From the NCBI GenBank assembly GCA_001579985.1, contig LRSR01009809.1:28087-92086 (forward strand): a stretch of 64,000 nt of DNA. The letters run 5' to 3'. Of the stretch, positions 49,001 to 61,528 are shown piece after piece (positions within the stretch are counted from its first letter, which is position 1; every line of letters begins with the position of its first letter). The notes beneath the pieces were generated by a model that was given only the letters and a program-made list of their open reading frames with translations, had not been told where the DNA came from and did not search any database. The translations under genes and the position numbers were made by a program. Origin of the DNA: Hypsibius dujardini. Lineage: Eukaryota; Tardigrada; Eutardigrada; Parachela; Hypsibiidae.

Positions 49001-52000
49001 TTGTACAGCGCTTTAAATCCTTACTTAAGACGCTATACACACGTGGCCACAAGATAACGCTAACCAAGTTAAAGCCAAATTTCACTGGGTGCCAGCCAAT
49101 TAGGGTGATCAAAGTTTGAGCCAATTTCGGTCACAGCGTGCCACTGCTTTTCTCATCGCTTGATTTCTTGATAAATGTACAGCCAAAAAAAATTCAACAA
49201 GCGGACTTTTGATACAGAAAACTGTAGTAAAAAAAGGGGGCTTTTTATTAAAATTCCCCTTGTTGATTTTTGTTTTGGTTTTTTTGGCTGGACACTTACG
49301 GTAACCAAGAAATCAAGCGATAATAAAAGCAGTGGCATACTGTGGCCAAAAAGAGCTCAAACTCTGACCACCTTATTTGCTAGCACCCATTAAAAAGTTA
49401 GTTTTAACGTATTTAGCGCCATCTTGTAGCCACGTGTGTACAAACGCCGAATGCCGAATCATTTGGAATTATTTTATGTATTTAAGCCTATATTTTTCTA
49501 CTATTATACTAATTTTATTCTTATCTGGCAAGATAATTTCAGAGTCTGTTTCTTTTAGATGACACAGTACAGTTCGCCAAAGTTAGTAACAGCGTGACAT
49601 TCGGTCAGGAATACGATTTTGAGTCGGTGATGCATTATGAAAAGTATAGCTTTGCCATTGACAAGACCGTATGGACGATTCGGCCGAAGGATGACTCAAA
49701 AATCATTGGTCAACGCCTCACACTGAGCCCAACCGACATCAGTAAGATCAATCTCATGTACAATTGCGAGAACATCAATCCGGACAACGAACCAGCGGCC
49801 ACTTCAACGCCTACAACAATGGCCAAGATTTCAAAGCTGGCAGCGGTAGCAAATAGCAATAACGGTAGGTGATGCGATAAGCCCGATGACAATATTAGAG
49901 ACGGTGCGGCTGTCAATATATGTAAAAAAATTCTGTCAAAAAAATTTAATCAAAGAAAAGATATCGGCGAGCAAGCGAAATGTTGAGCCGTGCGCGTCAA
50001 AACCAGTGCCTGTGATTGGTTCATTCGCATTTTTTTATTGTTGACAGCCCGAATGCCTTGCAGCTCAACCAAATGCGATCAGCCAGTTTAAACAATTCAA
50101 ATCAATTTTCCTTAACAGCTCTGGCTGATCACTTTTTTAAACTCGGTCATGAAAACTTTTTTTACACATTTATTGATAGTAGCCATTGACGACCCAATCG
50201 CTTGCCGGTGTGCAGATTCTCAAGTTGGGCACTTAAGGAGAGGGGCGAATTTAATAGAAATAGAAAGAGCTACGTGTTGCTTCGTACGCTCATGACGCCG
50301 CACACGGCTCTATACATGCTGAGGAGTCTATTGTTTATTCTTTGAGTGTTTGTTTACCGCTCGCGCGCTATTTGAAGCCATAAAACAACTTGTAAGATCT
50401 TGCTGCAATCAGCAAAATGTTTGAAACTGTGCAAAATTTAGGCAAAACCTGAACTCTCAGCCGTGTTCCATAGGCTTTACCAATTTTTACCAATTAGACG
50501 TTTCGGAAAGTGAAGTATTTGTGAAAAATGTTCATCATAAAATTTGTTGAGTTTTCGTCTTTCGGGTTCCTCCTCTCCGATTCCGATTGTAGGTGGACGA
50601 AGATTAATAAGTTCTTTAAAAGTGACAAGTCACTTTTCGAATTCCGAATGAGTTGAAACATTTCAAAGATTTTGTCGGTCGCGATATCATCCTACGGGCT
50701 GTATCATAATCTGGCCACTAATTGAACAGAAAATGCCCTCCTTTCTCTGACTGCGTGGTCATACGGTGCTTTGTTCCACGTCGTATGCACATAGAACCCT
50801 CTCAGTTCCGATCAAAAGTGTTCCTTCTCCTATTATTACAAGTTTGACTGCACAATCATTCAATTACACTTATAGCGAGAGTGCGGCTTCGAGTTTTCGA
50901 AAGGTCCGCGACTACTATCGAAAACAATGAAATGCAAAATATTTTTTAAAATCAGGCACAAAGCGAGTTTTGCTCAGAATTTACATGTGCTAATTACTGC
51001 ACTGGGCAGCAAGCGGAGCAAGGGATCGGGGGCGCCTTGACCACAGTGGAAACATAAACGTCATTGAATGAAAATGAGAAACTCTGTTTCAGCAATGAGG
51101 CTATTCTTTCAAGGCGGTGAATACCATTGTTTCCAAAACAATGAGTAAACACCGTTGTATCATTAAAAGTTTTTTAAAAATTATCTTGCCCATTGCATAC
51201 ATTCCTCAGTTGAAGATAGCAAATCTTGTTCTTGTGACATACAGTACTCACTAGTCAGTACTGAAATATATTTATCACGCGTTCTTCGAATTAATCAAAG
51301 TACACACACACTCAAGACTTTGCCTAGTCCGAATTAGCCGCCACTTATTCGAACGGGGCTGAAGCAATGCACATAGGTCAGTACGAAGAAAGGGTGGCTA
51401 ATTTCGACCGGACATAATTTTGGCCGTGTGTTAAACGAAAGCTACAAGATAATTACTGGCGAGTTTTGGATTTATGGACTGATTAATTGATTAGACCGTT
51501 GGCAGCTGACCACGCCCGAAGTCAATTTGGGCGATGTTTTTCTTCCTCAGGTGGGACCGTAACTTCCGATCTGCCAGTGCCAGAGTACTTCTGCTACTTT
51601 TACAATAATCTGAGATACAGTTGCAAAACGAAATGCGAAGCTAGTGGCGGGGAGACAGTGCTCAAATACTTCACCAGCACCTCTAGAGGGAATTTTCGCG
51701 GCGTGAAACAATTCTACGACATGGACTGCAAGGCAGATCTTCAACTTTCTTCCGAAAAGCGTTGGGAAATTGGTTCTAACTGTAAGGGAATTGAACGAAC
51801 ATCTTGCACAAGTACATGAATTGGAACCAATTACCAAAATTCAAATATTGAACGATAACATAATTGTAGCGCTGCTGAGGACACAAGTGGACACAAGTTT
51901 AGACGTTGAAATCTTGGCTACCTGTGCCTTCTACAAGAGCATGGACTTTAAATGCAGCGGAGTAACTGACTGTCAGAAATCGAATAACGAGAACCGGTGT

Positions 52001-52049
52001 GGCAGCACGGAGCTCTGGTCTGGTTCCTACTCGGGCTCACCTAACGAAA
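43016..52049 (+). CDS. Astacin-family zinc metalloprotease (secreted), 3' end incomplete
   Basis: A secreted endopeptidase of the astacin (M12A) family. Exons in phase: 43016-43103, 47007-47110, 47194-47287, 47367-47484, 47550-47605, 48417-48470, 48535-48606, 49559-49864, 51551-51781 and 51870-52049, giving 434 aa up to a further phase-1 donor whose next exon I could not fix. Exon 1 is a signal peptide (MYKNDRAQLWLTAILHCVIV). Exon 2 carries the propeptide FQGDI motif, the aspartate switch. Exons 3-8 form the catalytic domain, with the zinc motif HELMHALG|FFHEQARGDRD split by an intron and the Met-turn SVMHY. Exons 9-10 encode Cys-rich extracellular modules I do not recognise. Intron 1 contains the whole hAT element; intron 7 holds a foldback element. 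Confidence 0.82.
43101..43108. repeat. 8-bp target-site duplication, left copy (CCCGTAAG)
   Basis: Identical to 46885-46892 and immediately outside the hAT terminal repeat. It overlaps the 5' splice site (CCC|GTAAG) of astacin intron 1. Confidence 0.95.
43128..43330. repeat. hAT left subterminal motif array (GGAGCA units)
   Basis: About 15 copies of GGAGCA followed by NNTA or similar, spaced about 11 bp apart. Short inverse-orientation counterparts (GCTCCTATTCC) lie at 46778-46860. Confidence 0.88.
43633..46683 (+). CDS. hAT transposase, 743 aa, apparently intact
   Basis: Six exons in phase: 43633-43708, 43882-44523, 44790-45283, 45407-45608, 45749-46327 and 46445-46683. Exon 2 encodes a BED-type zinc finger (FCLAC ... 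LRRHLSNC) followed by a basic segment. The RNase H-like core shows candidate catalytic acids in LSTDAW, TMDSDGAH and AAIERVW, plus LPCFAHQVNLMF and ETRWYS blocks typical of the superfamily. The C-terminus has the dimerisation region (HPELSKLAGFFLKISIHAAA). The last exon adds an acidic tail (DSDEEIEILEQPE, LEEEDVDLLNW). No stop or frameshift interrupts it, so the element could be autonomous. The proposed catalytic residues are inferred from motif position. Confidence 0.93.
46885..46892. repeat. 8-bp target-site duplication, right copy (CCCGTAAG)
   Basis: Directly follows the right terminal repeat. Together with the following TAC it recreates a GTAAGTAC donor-like sequence. Confidence 0.95.
48952..49492. 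repeat. Long foldback element in astacin intron 7, about 541 bp
   Basis: Begins TATAGGCTT and ends AAGCCTATA. Inverted arms of more than 200 bp share blocks such as ACACACGTGGC, CAGTGGCA-type words and ATCGCTTGATTTCTTG, around a short A/T-rich centre. No coding capacity; a non-autonomous inverted-repeat element. Confidence 0.85.
49921..50195. repeat. Dispersed repeat, copy 2 of 3 (astacin intron 8)
   Basis: Aligns with 39481-39765 and 52981-53235 over its length with many substitutions. Lies in the 1.7-kb intron 49865-51550. Confidence 0.8.
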
Positions 52050-52399
52050 GTACAACTTCGGTTATTCAAAATACTGCTGCTTGCCTTCTGTTTACAAGTC
52101 GACTAATCAAATGTATTAAAATTTTAGAGCTCAAGCGGAACGGCACGATAGTAAAAACCCGGTCACCAAACCCTTGGTGACTCCATCTAGACACTCGTTT
52201 TTACCGCGATATCTCCGAACACAAACTCCCTGATGCCCCATCGTTGAAGTATTCGTTCGAACTTATGGGTCTACATGTCTCCCCAATTTAGGTCCTCTTG
52301 GACCTCTTCCTCATTATCACATATTTTTTTTTATCATTATTATGGTGGTCTATCTACAGCTCCACCCGCTTAACGCTCCGACGATGCTGAACGCGTCAG

Positions 52400-52840
52400 G
52401 GGTTATTTAGATTATTTAGTCTTGACAGAGGTCGAAAACCGAAACAGCACCAACAAGATCATAGTTGCAAAGTGAAAGTGTGCTCAAATTATCTGGGAGT
52501 AGCATTAGCCACTGAAAGATGCAAAATAATTTATGTTAAAGACCGGTAATCAAACGCGAATATCGCCCATTGTAGAGCTGCTTGGCAATGCAAAATTTCC
52601 TCACCTCGTCGTCGATGAGTGGTCGTTACACTCTTCGCTACAGTGCAAACGAGTGTATGAGCCTTTGCTTGCACCAGTATACAGAGTGGATAAATGTCGG
52701 ATTCCGCCGTGGTGCATTGTTTGCAGTACAGAAACGGCACTGCTTCAGCCAAATTGACAGTCAATATTCTTGGACCTGCACATTTGAATCTCCGTTGGGC
52801 ATCGATAATCGGAATTCATTCGATTATACTATGTAGTACA
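52400..52840 (+). other. Possible 3' exon(s) of the astacin gene, Cys-rich
   Basis: Two overlapping plus frames are open here. One follows an acceptor (CATTGTAG, 52576) that fits the phase of the previous exon. The other has a cysteine pattern (NECMSLCLHQY, GALFAVQKRHCFS, YSWTCTFE) resembling a small extracellular module. I cannot choose between them. The first half of the block is duplicated at 60670-60930, where it is degraded. Confidence 0.35.
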
Positions 52841-52980
52841 TGCATAGTACACGAGTATAATGCAATGACCGTACAGCCAGACATCATTTGCAAAGTTCAT
52901 CCAGGCATAGACGCAGAGGGGCAAGTCTTGACACTAGAGACAGCACGGTCATCAAGTTATGCTGTAAAAAACCAGTGTCG

Positions 52981-53235
52981 ACGAAGTGTGTCAAAAAAGT
53001 TCTAGGAACGAGCAGGCAAAATGTTGACCGTACACGTTAATGCCAGGGCCTGTGATTGGTTTATTCCAACTTTTCGATTGTTGACAGCTCGGTTGCCTTA
53101 CCACATAATCAAGTGCGATCAGCTAATTTCCAAAATTCAATGATCGATTTCATTTGGCAGCTCCGGCTGTTCAAACACGTTCATCAATTTTTTTTATACA
53201 ATTTGTTAATTGATGGCAAACGTTGACGACCGCAA
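52981..53235. repeat. Dispersed repeat, copy 3 of 3
   Basis: Same ordered blocks as 39481-39765, ending in TTGATGGCAAACGTTGACG. Confidence 0.8.
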
Positions 53236-53445
53236 TGCCTCTGCTGATTGTGACGAATCAGCAAACCCACTGTCACTTTGTGTGAATTCGCAGCAAAAAC
53301 TGCTCGAGGTATTGGGTGTAGTTGCCGTTGGCTTTATCTTAAGATGTGTGGTCAACCTGCACAAGAACTATACCATCCACGCATCACTCTTTGATCTCAC
53401 GCGACAACACAAGTTGCTTCTTGAGACCGGCCCACTGATTCGAGG
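53213..53445 (+). CDS. Possible small exon, unrecognised
   Basis: An open frame of about 78 codons from ATGGCAAACGTTGACG to a GTATAATG donor-like site includes a hydrophobic stretch (VLGVVAVGFILRCVV). It starts in the last bases of a dispersed repeat whose other copies share that ATG. No homologue recognised; it may be fortuitous. Confidence 0.2.
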
Positions 53446-54317
53446 TATAATGATTTTTTCTCATCCATACAAGCAAGATAAACTAAAATATAGTAATCAT
53501 GTTGTCCAAGGGGCAAGCCTTGTGGCCTTGGCCGTACCTTGTCTGTAAGCCAGGCTGTCATTCAACTTCAAATGTGATCCTCTTTCCAGGCAGGATAAAG
53601 ATTCACGTTCAGATTCCGGTAATATCAGAGCTCATTTGCGCCTCTTAGAGTCACAGCACGTTTTGTCCATTTATTTTCTCTTATGCCTGAAATTTCTTAG
53701 TAATGTTATTTTCAGCCTACGTTCGTATTATTATTATTTTGTTATTACAACTATGATGGGCGTCATTTCTGTATTGATGCTTGCTTGATGTAGTTTGCAT
53801 TGCAACACGCACCCTTGTTTTCTCCGTTCACAGTACGAAGGGATGCATCGCAATATTCTGGGTGTGACAAGCAAGGAACCATCCACGTGACTGTTGTTCT
53901 CTCAGTATGAAATGAAGAACCGAAACTCGGTATTCTGGTTGTTGAGACATTATATAAAGGTAATAGAGAGAACAATCAATGTCTGGCCCTGACCTTTGAT
54001 TCAATGCAAATAATGTGAATAGGGGAGGGATGAACAAACGAGATGACAATCAAATAAATGGGATGTTTACAGACCGTACGGAGTATAACAGTAAAATAAA
54101 TATTCTATTCTGTAATGAAAAAACAAACTAGGATGCGATTCCAGCATCCTTTGCCAGTCCAAAGAAAATTGAATTTCTGTCCTGGAGGAGCACTGAGGGC
54201 GCGTCGAATTCTTTTATCCGTCCTTGGTCGAGGACCATTATTCTACACGACAAACAATAATGAAAGATTTGATGGCAGCACTTTCAACCTAAAAGAGATA
54301 GGATGCGAAGAGACACT

Positions 54318-55790
<1,473 letters not shown>

Positions 55791-55799
55791 ATCGAAAAA

Positions 55800-56907
55800 T
55801 ATATTAGACCGACGACGGGCGGACGAGCGGGTGGACGGATGGGCGGACGGACGGACGCACTGAGGTTTATAACGGACAGATAAATATAAGCTTTGGATTA
55901 TGCTAATGATATCAAATGAATACCAAGCAAACGCGGCGATGACAACCCTCCATTACGCCATTAAAATATAACAGTACTACTGCTCCCTACTGTAGTTAAT
56001 AGGGTTTGTCACGCGGGAAACGCGGGAAAATTGCATTACGGTGCATGGAGGGTGCCCAGAAGCACTTCCGTTTCTCTACACGCAGAGGTTTGATGATGCC
56101 GGATCAAGTTGAAAGTAGCAAATGGGTGGCTTGATGATGATCGAGCCTTTGACAAATTGCGAACTATGGTAGAGAAATAATGTGTGAGATGTGAATACTC
56201 TGGTTCAGAACAGCTTGAAAAACTTGAAGTTATTGTGAGATGGGCAGCTTATTCCAGAATTGGCTGCCATTTCGGAGAAAAAGATCTCAAATTAGTGTTA
56301 AAGCTGCTCTCCTTCTTGCGGCAATTTTTCGCTATTGCAGCGACTACATTCACTTCACTTACATCATAGTAAAAGCTTTAATTCTCGTAGCGAGCGCAAG
56401 GAATAAAATATTATCAATTTAGTCCACATTATTTCTACTTCTAAGAAGCAATTGACAAACGGTTCCCCGCGGAAGCAACAAAATTTATATGGAACCGACG
56501 AAAGCTGTTTGTATTATCTTATCGGTTTTTCAGGGACGGCATACTGCCCCGTTACTCCGATATAAAGCCCAGGTCCCTTTCGCCTCGTCGGACATGTCTC
56601 TAGTAGTCTTCTGGGTGAGACGTTGCTCACAGGTCATAACCCGCACAACATTTTTTAATTCTTAGTTTGCTGTACTCGCACCTTATTCTCTGAAGGGTTT
56701 GGTCCAACCGATTGCTAAAGACAGCAAGCAGGGTTAGTTACACTGAAATTCATGCCGTTTTTCTAAGTATTTTCATTCCTTCAAAGTTTACTGCAATGCA
56801 AAAAGTGCACGCTCTCGGCCTTAGCGAGGCTCACGAGGTTTTTCATTCTCTCTTCCGGCAAAAGTTAAATCTGATTGAAAAGAGATCACAATTACTTCTG
56901 GCCTTTG
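55800..56907. other. Intergenic region upstream of the astacin duplicate
   Basis: Contains a short GGAC/GGGC-rich run at 55810-55860 and a block at 55890 resembling 41968. No gene recognised. Confidence 0.5.
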
Positions 56908-56923
56908 TTGGCTGCAACAACTA

Positions 56924-57053
56924 CTGTACTGCCGCCACCACTTGGTGCTGCTTTTTAGACCCACCCGTACATTATGACCGCACACAGTGCTTCACTGCAG
57001 TCATAATATACGGTGGATTTAAAACGCAGCACCAAATGATCGCGACAGTACAG
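56924..57053. mobile_element. 130-bp MITE with TA duplication
   Basis: Inverted ends CTGTACTG and CAGTACAG, with the arms remaining alignable inwards for about 60 bp, flanked by TA on both sides. The paralogous site near 42268 has a single TA and no insert. A TA target suggests a Tc1/mariner-related non-autonomous element. Confidence 0.85.
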
Positions 57054-57809
57054 TACACCCATACCCGTTTTTCACAACACCATTTTCAAACAGAACAAAA
57101 ATCAATTTCAAAATCAGATATCTCTGATAAAAAATATTCTTACAAATGCCTTTTGTTCCGGATCATCTTAACAGTTGTGGGGTGTGATTAACTTATTATT
57201 ACTGTCCTATGACTGTGACTCGTATGAGCCCCCCCCCCCCCGACTTGAAATTTTTTTAAAAACTTCTTATCAGAGTTTGTGATGTGCTGGGGACCAATAT
57301 ACGCATCCTGTTAATAAATAGGAATGGAAGGTTCAAAATATTCGAGAATTGTCCAAAGTCGATCGAAAAACTAACGTTTTATAAAATGTTTTGNCCATAC
57401 CCCGATAAGTTCCAAAATTATCAGGACCAATAGGCTGATTTTTGGATTCAATATTGAAAAAAATTCCTTTTGCCCCTCTGCTTACCCCTTGGCCCTGTCA
57501 TGAGGGATTATGGTTCCAACTAGTAAAGATCCTAAACCAGCCCCTATGTTTAGGCGTAAGGCAAACTTTTTATATCGTGCGCCTATAGTTGTAGGCTGAA
57601 GTAGTGATATGCCATCATCAATTACGGAATCGGAAATGGAAGTCACTTTCGATGCAATAAGAAAACAGGTTTTAGTTTTGGCCAAGGGCAGTTTATTTTT
57701 TATGCTTATTGTTTCACCACATATATACTCTTCTATGTGTGTGACAGGAGTCCTTGAAGCTGGCATTATCTGTCTGCGCGTATTCTTCGCTCAAGTGACT
57801 TTAATCAAA

Positions 57810-60230
57810 ATGTACAAGAATGATCGAGCTCGAATATGGTTTACAGTTATCTTACATTATGCGATTCTAAATGACAGAGAAGCAGCGCCAGTGTCTGGTA
57901 AGTAATACCGAAAGCATTGACATTTTTGTGCACGCCTCCCACACTGTTCATTATGTGTGATTTTATGGAAAAGTACTATAAATTTGACAACAAAATCAAA
58001 CTATGCAGACTCAACGATTGAATCCAGCTCACAACTGCTGAACACAAATTTATTCCAAGGAGATATTATAGGGCTGGAACGGGATGGCAGTCCGGAATCA
58101 AACGGCTTGATGGTAAAGAGATAAAATTCCCATCTCACTCATTAGTGGCAGGACTTCTTTATATAATTTCAGTTTCCATATTTGACTGGTTACAGGCGAA
58201 GAATGGCATCGCTGATGATGCCTCTCGGTGGCCAAAAGATGCGAAAAACAGCACGGTTTCTATCCCTTACGTCATCTCACCAGCATTTCGTTAGTTTAAC
58301 GAGACATACCATTCGCGCAACGTATTGCTGAGCATGTATAAATTAACAATTACTCTTGTGTGTGATAGAACTGGAATCTATTAAATCATCCGCAATGCAA
58401 TGAAAGCATTCGCCGACGATACCTGTATCCGATTCACTCCGCGTACAACACAACAAAACTACCTAAGCATAAGAGCACCTCCACTGTAAGTTTTGATTTT
58501 AACTACAAGGCAAATACAATACTGTACAAGTACTGCTGTTATGCGTATTCTTACTTTCATTGGATGCTCCTCGTATATCGGCCGAAGGGGTGGAGAACAA
58601 ATTGTGCAGCTCTCAAATAGGGATTAAGCTTTGTAACCGTGAAAGCGGCAATTAGAGAGCAGGCACAACTGAATTTTTACGTGGGAAGTGGAAATTTGGA
58701 GAATTTTCCACCTGCCACACGCAGCGGACCGTGATACGAAGCAGACAAGTGGGAAGTGTTACGTCGATTGATTTTTGTTTACGATTTTTAAATGAAAGAT
58801 TTCTGAACATTCTCAAACAAGAACCGAGTACATATTCGGAGTTCGATCAGCAATATAGTGCAAGTATAATAATTGAATTTTTTTTAAATGGTATGGACTA
58901 CGGTGGGATCTTCTTCCAGTTAGACCAATGTTTCTAATGCCTGAGAAATGTTTTGTAAGTAAGCTTCTAAATTCATGATATTCTTGCTAAAACAAACGAT
59001 TATATATATCGTATAAAATAATAAACAAGATTTGTAAATACCGAAAATACAGCCGTAAGCTGGAATTGATTGGAAAAATTCTTCTAGTTTTGGGGTCAAA
59101 CCAAATCCGCATTGTTGCTTTTTATCTCATGAAGATTAATTTTTTCAAGCATAGAAGTAATATTCCTAGACAGAATCACCATAGGAGGCAACGTTTTAAG
59201 TTGTTTTTGTATTAAAAAAACTGATGCAGTTTTAAGCAAAAAACATTTCTACAGGTGTAACTTAAGCTCTTAAACGCCACATAGCAGATGTATTAACAGA
59301 CCGGAAGGGACTTGCTGTTCAACCGGTTCGGTCCTACTTGCCACTTTCCACCTCCGACTTCTAAAGTTGTGCCTCCTTTCTATTACCGTCTATTTCTATT
59401 ATGTGGCTCGTGAACCATGATTCCCTTTAATTTCATTGGCAGTGGCGTGTCTGCGGCCTTTCGGCCTGATCGAGCATCAATTGATGCACGCCCTAGGTAT
59501 AATGTTACAATGCGTCTCAAATATCACTAAACTAGCATTACCTGAGTTGCAATTCTACAGGATTTTATCACGAACAAGCTCGTGGGGACCGTGACCATTA
59601 CGTGGAGATTAATTACGCAAATATTGCCGAGATTAAGTCTGGCTTATCCACAAATGTAACGTTCTAGATTAGGGCATTATTCAACAACCAAATTTGGAAT
59701 CACTTAAAACAATATTTTCATTGAAACCTATTTTTGTAATGAATATAAATATTTTATGTGTCGCTAGATTCAGGTACAGTTTTGTTTTTTCAAATTTAAA
59801 ATCGGAGACCATTTTCTTTGATTTTCACTATGAAAAAATATTTTGAGAAGTAACCTAAATATGTCATTTTTCTACATTTACTCACTCAAAATTCAGTTTT
59901 GAGTCGCCTGGCATCATCAGCCACATATTTTCAGGTGTCATTGTGCGGAGCTAAAAGCGAAATTTCGAAAGTTTCAGTGCCATTGTTGGTCCTGTTTGGA
60001 AAATACCAGAACTTTGCCCCCATCCTCGAAAAATACTTAGCGGATGCCAAGCGACTCCAAATTGAATTTTGAGTGGGCAAATATGTAAAATGGTTTTTAA
60101 TATATTTCTAAAAATCATCGTTTTAATAGTGATCATAAAAAAAGGAGTCTTCTACTGTGTTTTCGGAAAATACCATTTCAACGCCTACAACAGTGGCCAG
60201 GATTTCAAAAACAACAAACAATTCTGAGAC
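57810..60230 (+). pseudogene. Astacin pseudogene (duplicate of the 43-52 kb gene)
   Basis: Exons 1-3 (57810-57897, 58009-58112, 58196-58289) are still open, with the signal peptide and FQGDI propeptide. Exon 4 (58369-58485) has a 1-nt deletion near 58382 that shifts frame. Exon 5 has lost its acceptor (AT for AG at 58559-58560) and its donor (AAATAG for AAGTAG). The zinc motif reads HQLMHALG: the catalytic Glu codon is now CAA at 59478-59480. The Met-turn exon is missing, only its 3' tail (STPTT) surviving at 60177. Non-functional as a protease. Confidence 0.92.
59862..60093. mobile_element. About 230-bp foldback element (MITE-like)
   Basis: Inverted arms of about 50 bp around ACTCAAAATTCA ... 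TGAATTTTGAGT, with GGCATC/GATGCC inside. The matching intron of the first duplicate near 48800 lacks it. The exact ends and target duplication are unclear in the A/T-rich flanks. Confidence 0.75.
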
Positions 60231-60615
60231 CAACATATTCACGCATGCTTTAGCAGCAACAACAAATCTGCAACAATCTTCCATCAAAAATTTTAACCTT
60301 TCAAACACTATTAACCTGGCCGTCACATCAAAACGACAGCGCGATCGAGCTTTGGAGCAGATTGCAGGAATCTGGCAGACTGCCCTGCAGCCTAATGTCA
60401 GTAAAATTCACATTTCAACTCTTCAGGACAACTCTGGCTTCCCGAATCTACGGACACCTGACGGTCAACCAATTCGTACCGTGACATACCTTTTGCAAGG
60501 AACGAGCTCTGCTCCCGTTGACTAGAACCTGGCTTTTCAGCAATTCCGGCAGTTGCTTCCGGCGGCCCGTATTGCTTCTCTCATGGCTGCCAATCCCGAC
60601 ATGACAACCCCTTGA
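60157..60615 (+). pseudogene. Unrecognised domain downstream of the astacin duplicate, one internal stop
   Basis: An open frame of 122 codons runs from the leftover astacin exon tail into TSKRQRDRALEQIAGIWQTA and GQPIRTVTYLLQG. It stops at TAG (60523-60525) and continues in the same frame with NLAFQQFRQLLPAARIASLM to 60615. The coding-like stretch has no counterpart in the first duplicate within the window. Vaguely reminiscent of an extracellular alpha/beta module; I make no family call. Confidence 0.4.
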
Positions 60616-60960
60616 CCTTTGACCTACCGAAAACACCTGCCTTATCAGTTGTGTCGATGTCGACAAACAACTTGATTGAGATTACTTAGTCTCAACAGAA
60701 GTCGGAAACCGAAACAGCACCGACAATGTCACAGTCGCAAAGTGAAAGTGTGCCCAGAATTATCTGGGAATAGCATTAAACACGGAAAGATATTGCAAAG
60801 GCGGAAGCATTGCAAGTAACTCCTAAACCGTTTGCAAACAAAATTTATGTTAAAGACCGGTTTATCGAACGCGAATATTGCCTGTTGTAAAGCTGCTTGA
60901 TAGTGTAAAACTTCCATACCTTTTCGTCGGTGGGTGGTCGCTACGCTATTTTATGAACCA

Positions 60961-61009
60961 CTCTCACTAGTCGCAACACACCAAAGTCGAGACAATACAT
61001 CGGAAATGA
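60961..61009. other. Junction between the plus-strand duplicate and the minus-strand relic
   Basis: Short spacer with no content of its own. It marks the switch from the direct duplicate to the inverted astacin/lectin fragment. Confidence 0.4.
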
Positions 61010-61528
61010 CTATGTGGGCCAAACACAGCCGCTTGCTCGCATCATTCAGCTGAATGAAAGTCCCCACAAAGTCTATCCCAGTAGCAGTTCCCAGCCGTCA
61101 AACCGTCTTGCCCCAATCCTTGACCAGCACCACGTCTCCGCTGAGGCGAATGATAAGCCGTACCGGCGGATTGTACATGTTGTACGAGGCGGTTGACCAC
61201 AGGGCAGTCAGTTGACCGTTTCCACTCACACTATACAACACTAAATTGCCGTCGCTCTGCATGATCAATTTGGTCTTTCGGCCCGGAGATCACCGTGCCT
61301 GCCCTCGCTTCAACTCTTCCCCAGGTGAAAACGGTGATCATTTATCCGGGTAATTGGTCGTACTATCAAGCATGCTTTTGTGCATGAAGTCTGCCGGAAG
61401 GACGGTCCCAAGTAATAATATTTCTCGTATGGGAACAAAGCCAAAAAGCTAACAATTCCATACCGATTCGAAATCATACGGTTCTCCAAATGCAGTCGAG
61501 TTGTAAATGTCGAACTGACTCTTATCAT
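61010..61528 (-). pseudogene. Astacin Met-turn exon joined to a bulb-lectin-like domain, broken
   Basis: Minus strand from 61528, after a CTTAG acceptor: NDKSQFDIYNSTAFGEPYD then FESV, matching exon 8 of the 43-52 kb astacin in start and phase. The expected MHY is lost (WNC then TAG). Further on are PGEELKRGQ, LIMQSDGNLVLYSV, ALWSTASYN and LSGDVVLVKDW, characteristic of a B-type (bulb, mannose-binding-like) lectin fold with its QxDxNxVxY motif. TGA stops fall after GQAR (about 61280) and after GKTV (about 61100). Confidence 0.75.

Larger units (their letters stand above)
42254..49852 (+). repeat. Segmental duplication, copy 1 (contains hAT insertion)
   Basis: Apart from insertions, this segment aligns block by block with 56908-60230: 42254-43108 with 56908-57902, 46893-48680 with 57903-59700, and a short piece at 49793-49852 with 60172-60230. 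A further block at 52400-52650 matches 60670-60930. Confidence 0.9.
56908..60960 (+). repeat. Segmental duplication, copy 2 (no hAT)
   Basis: Direct-orientation duplicate of 42254-49852 plus the 52400-52650 block. It lacks the hAT and the 541-bp foldback element but has two small insertions of its own (56924-57053 and about 59862-60093). One ambiguous base sits at 57394. Confidence 0.88.

Noticed and set aside
56712-57191. 159-codon plus frame
   Set aside because: It runs through the TA-flanked MITE, which is absent in the paralogous locus, so it cannot be an old gene.
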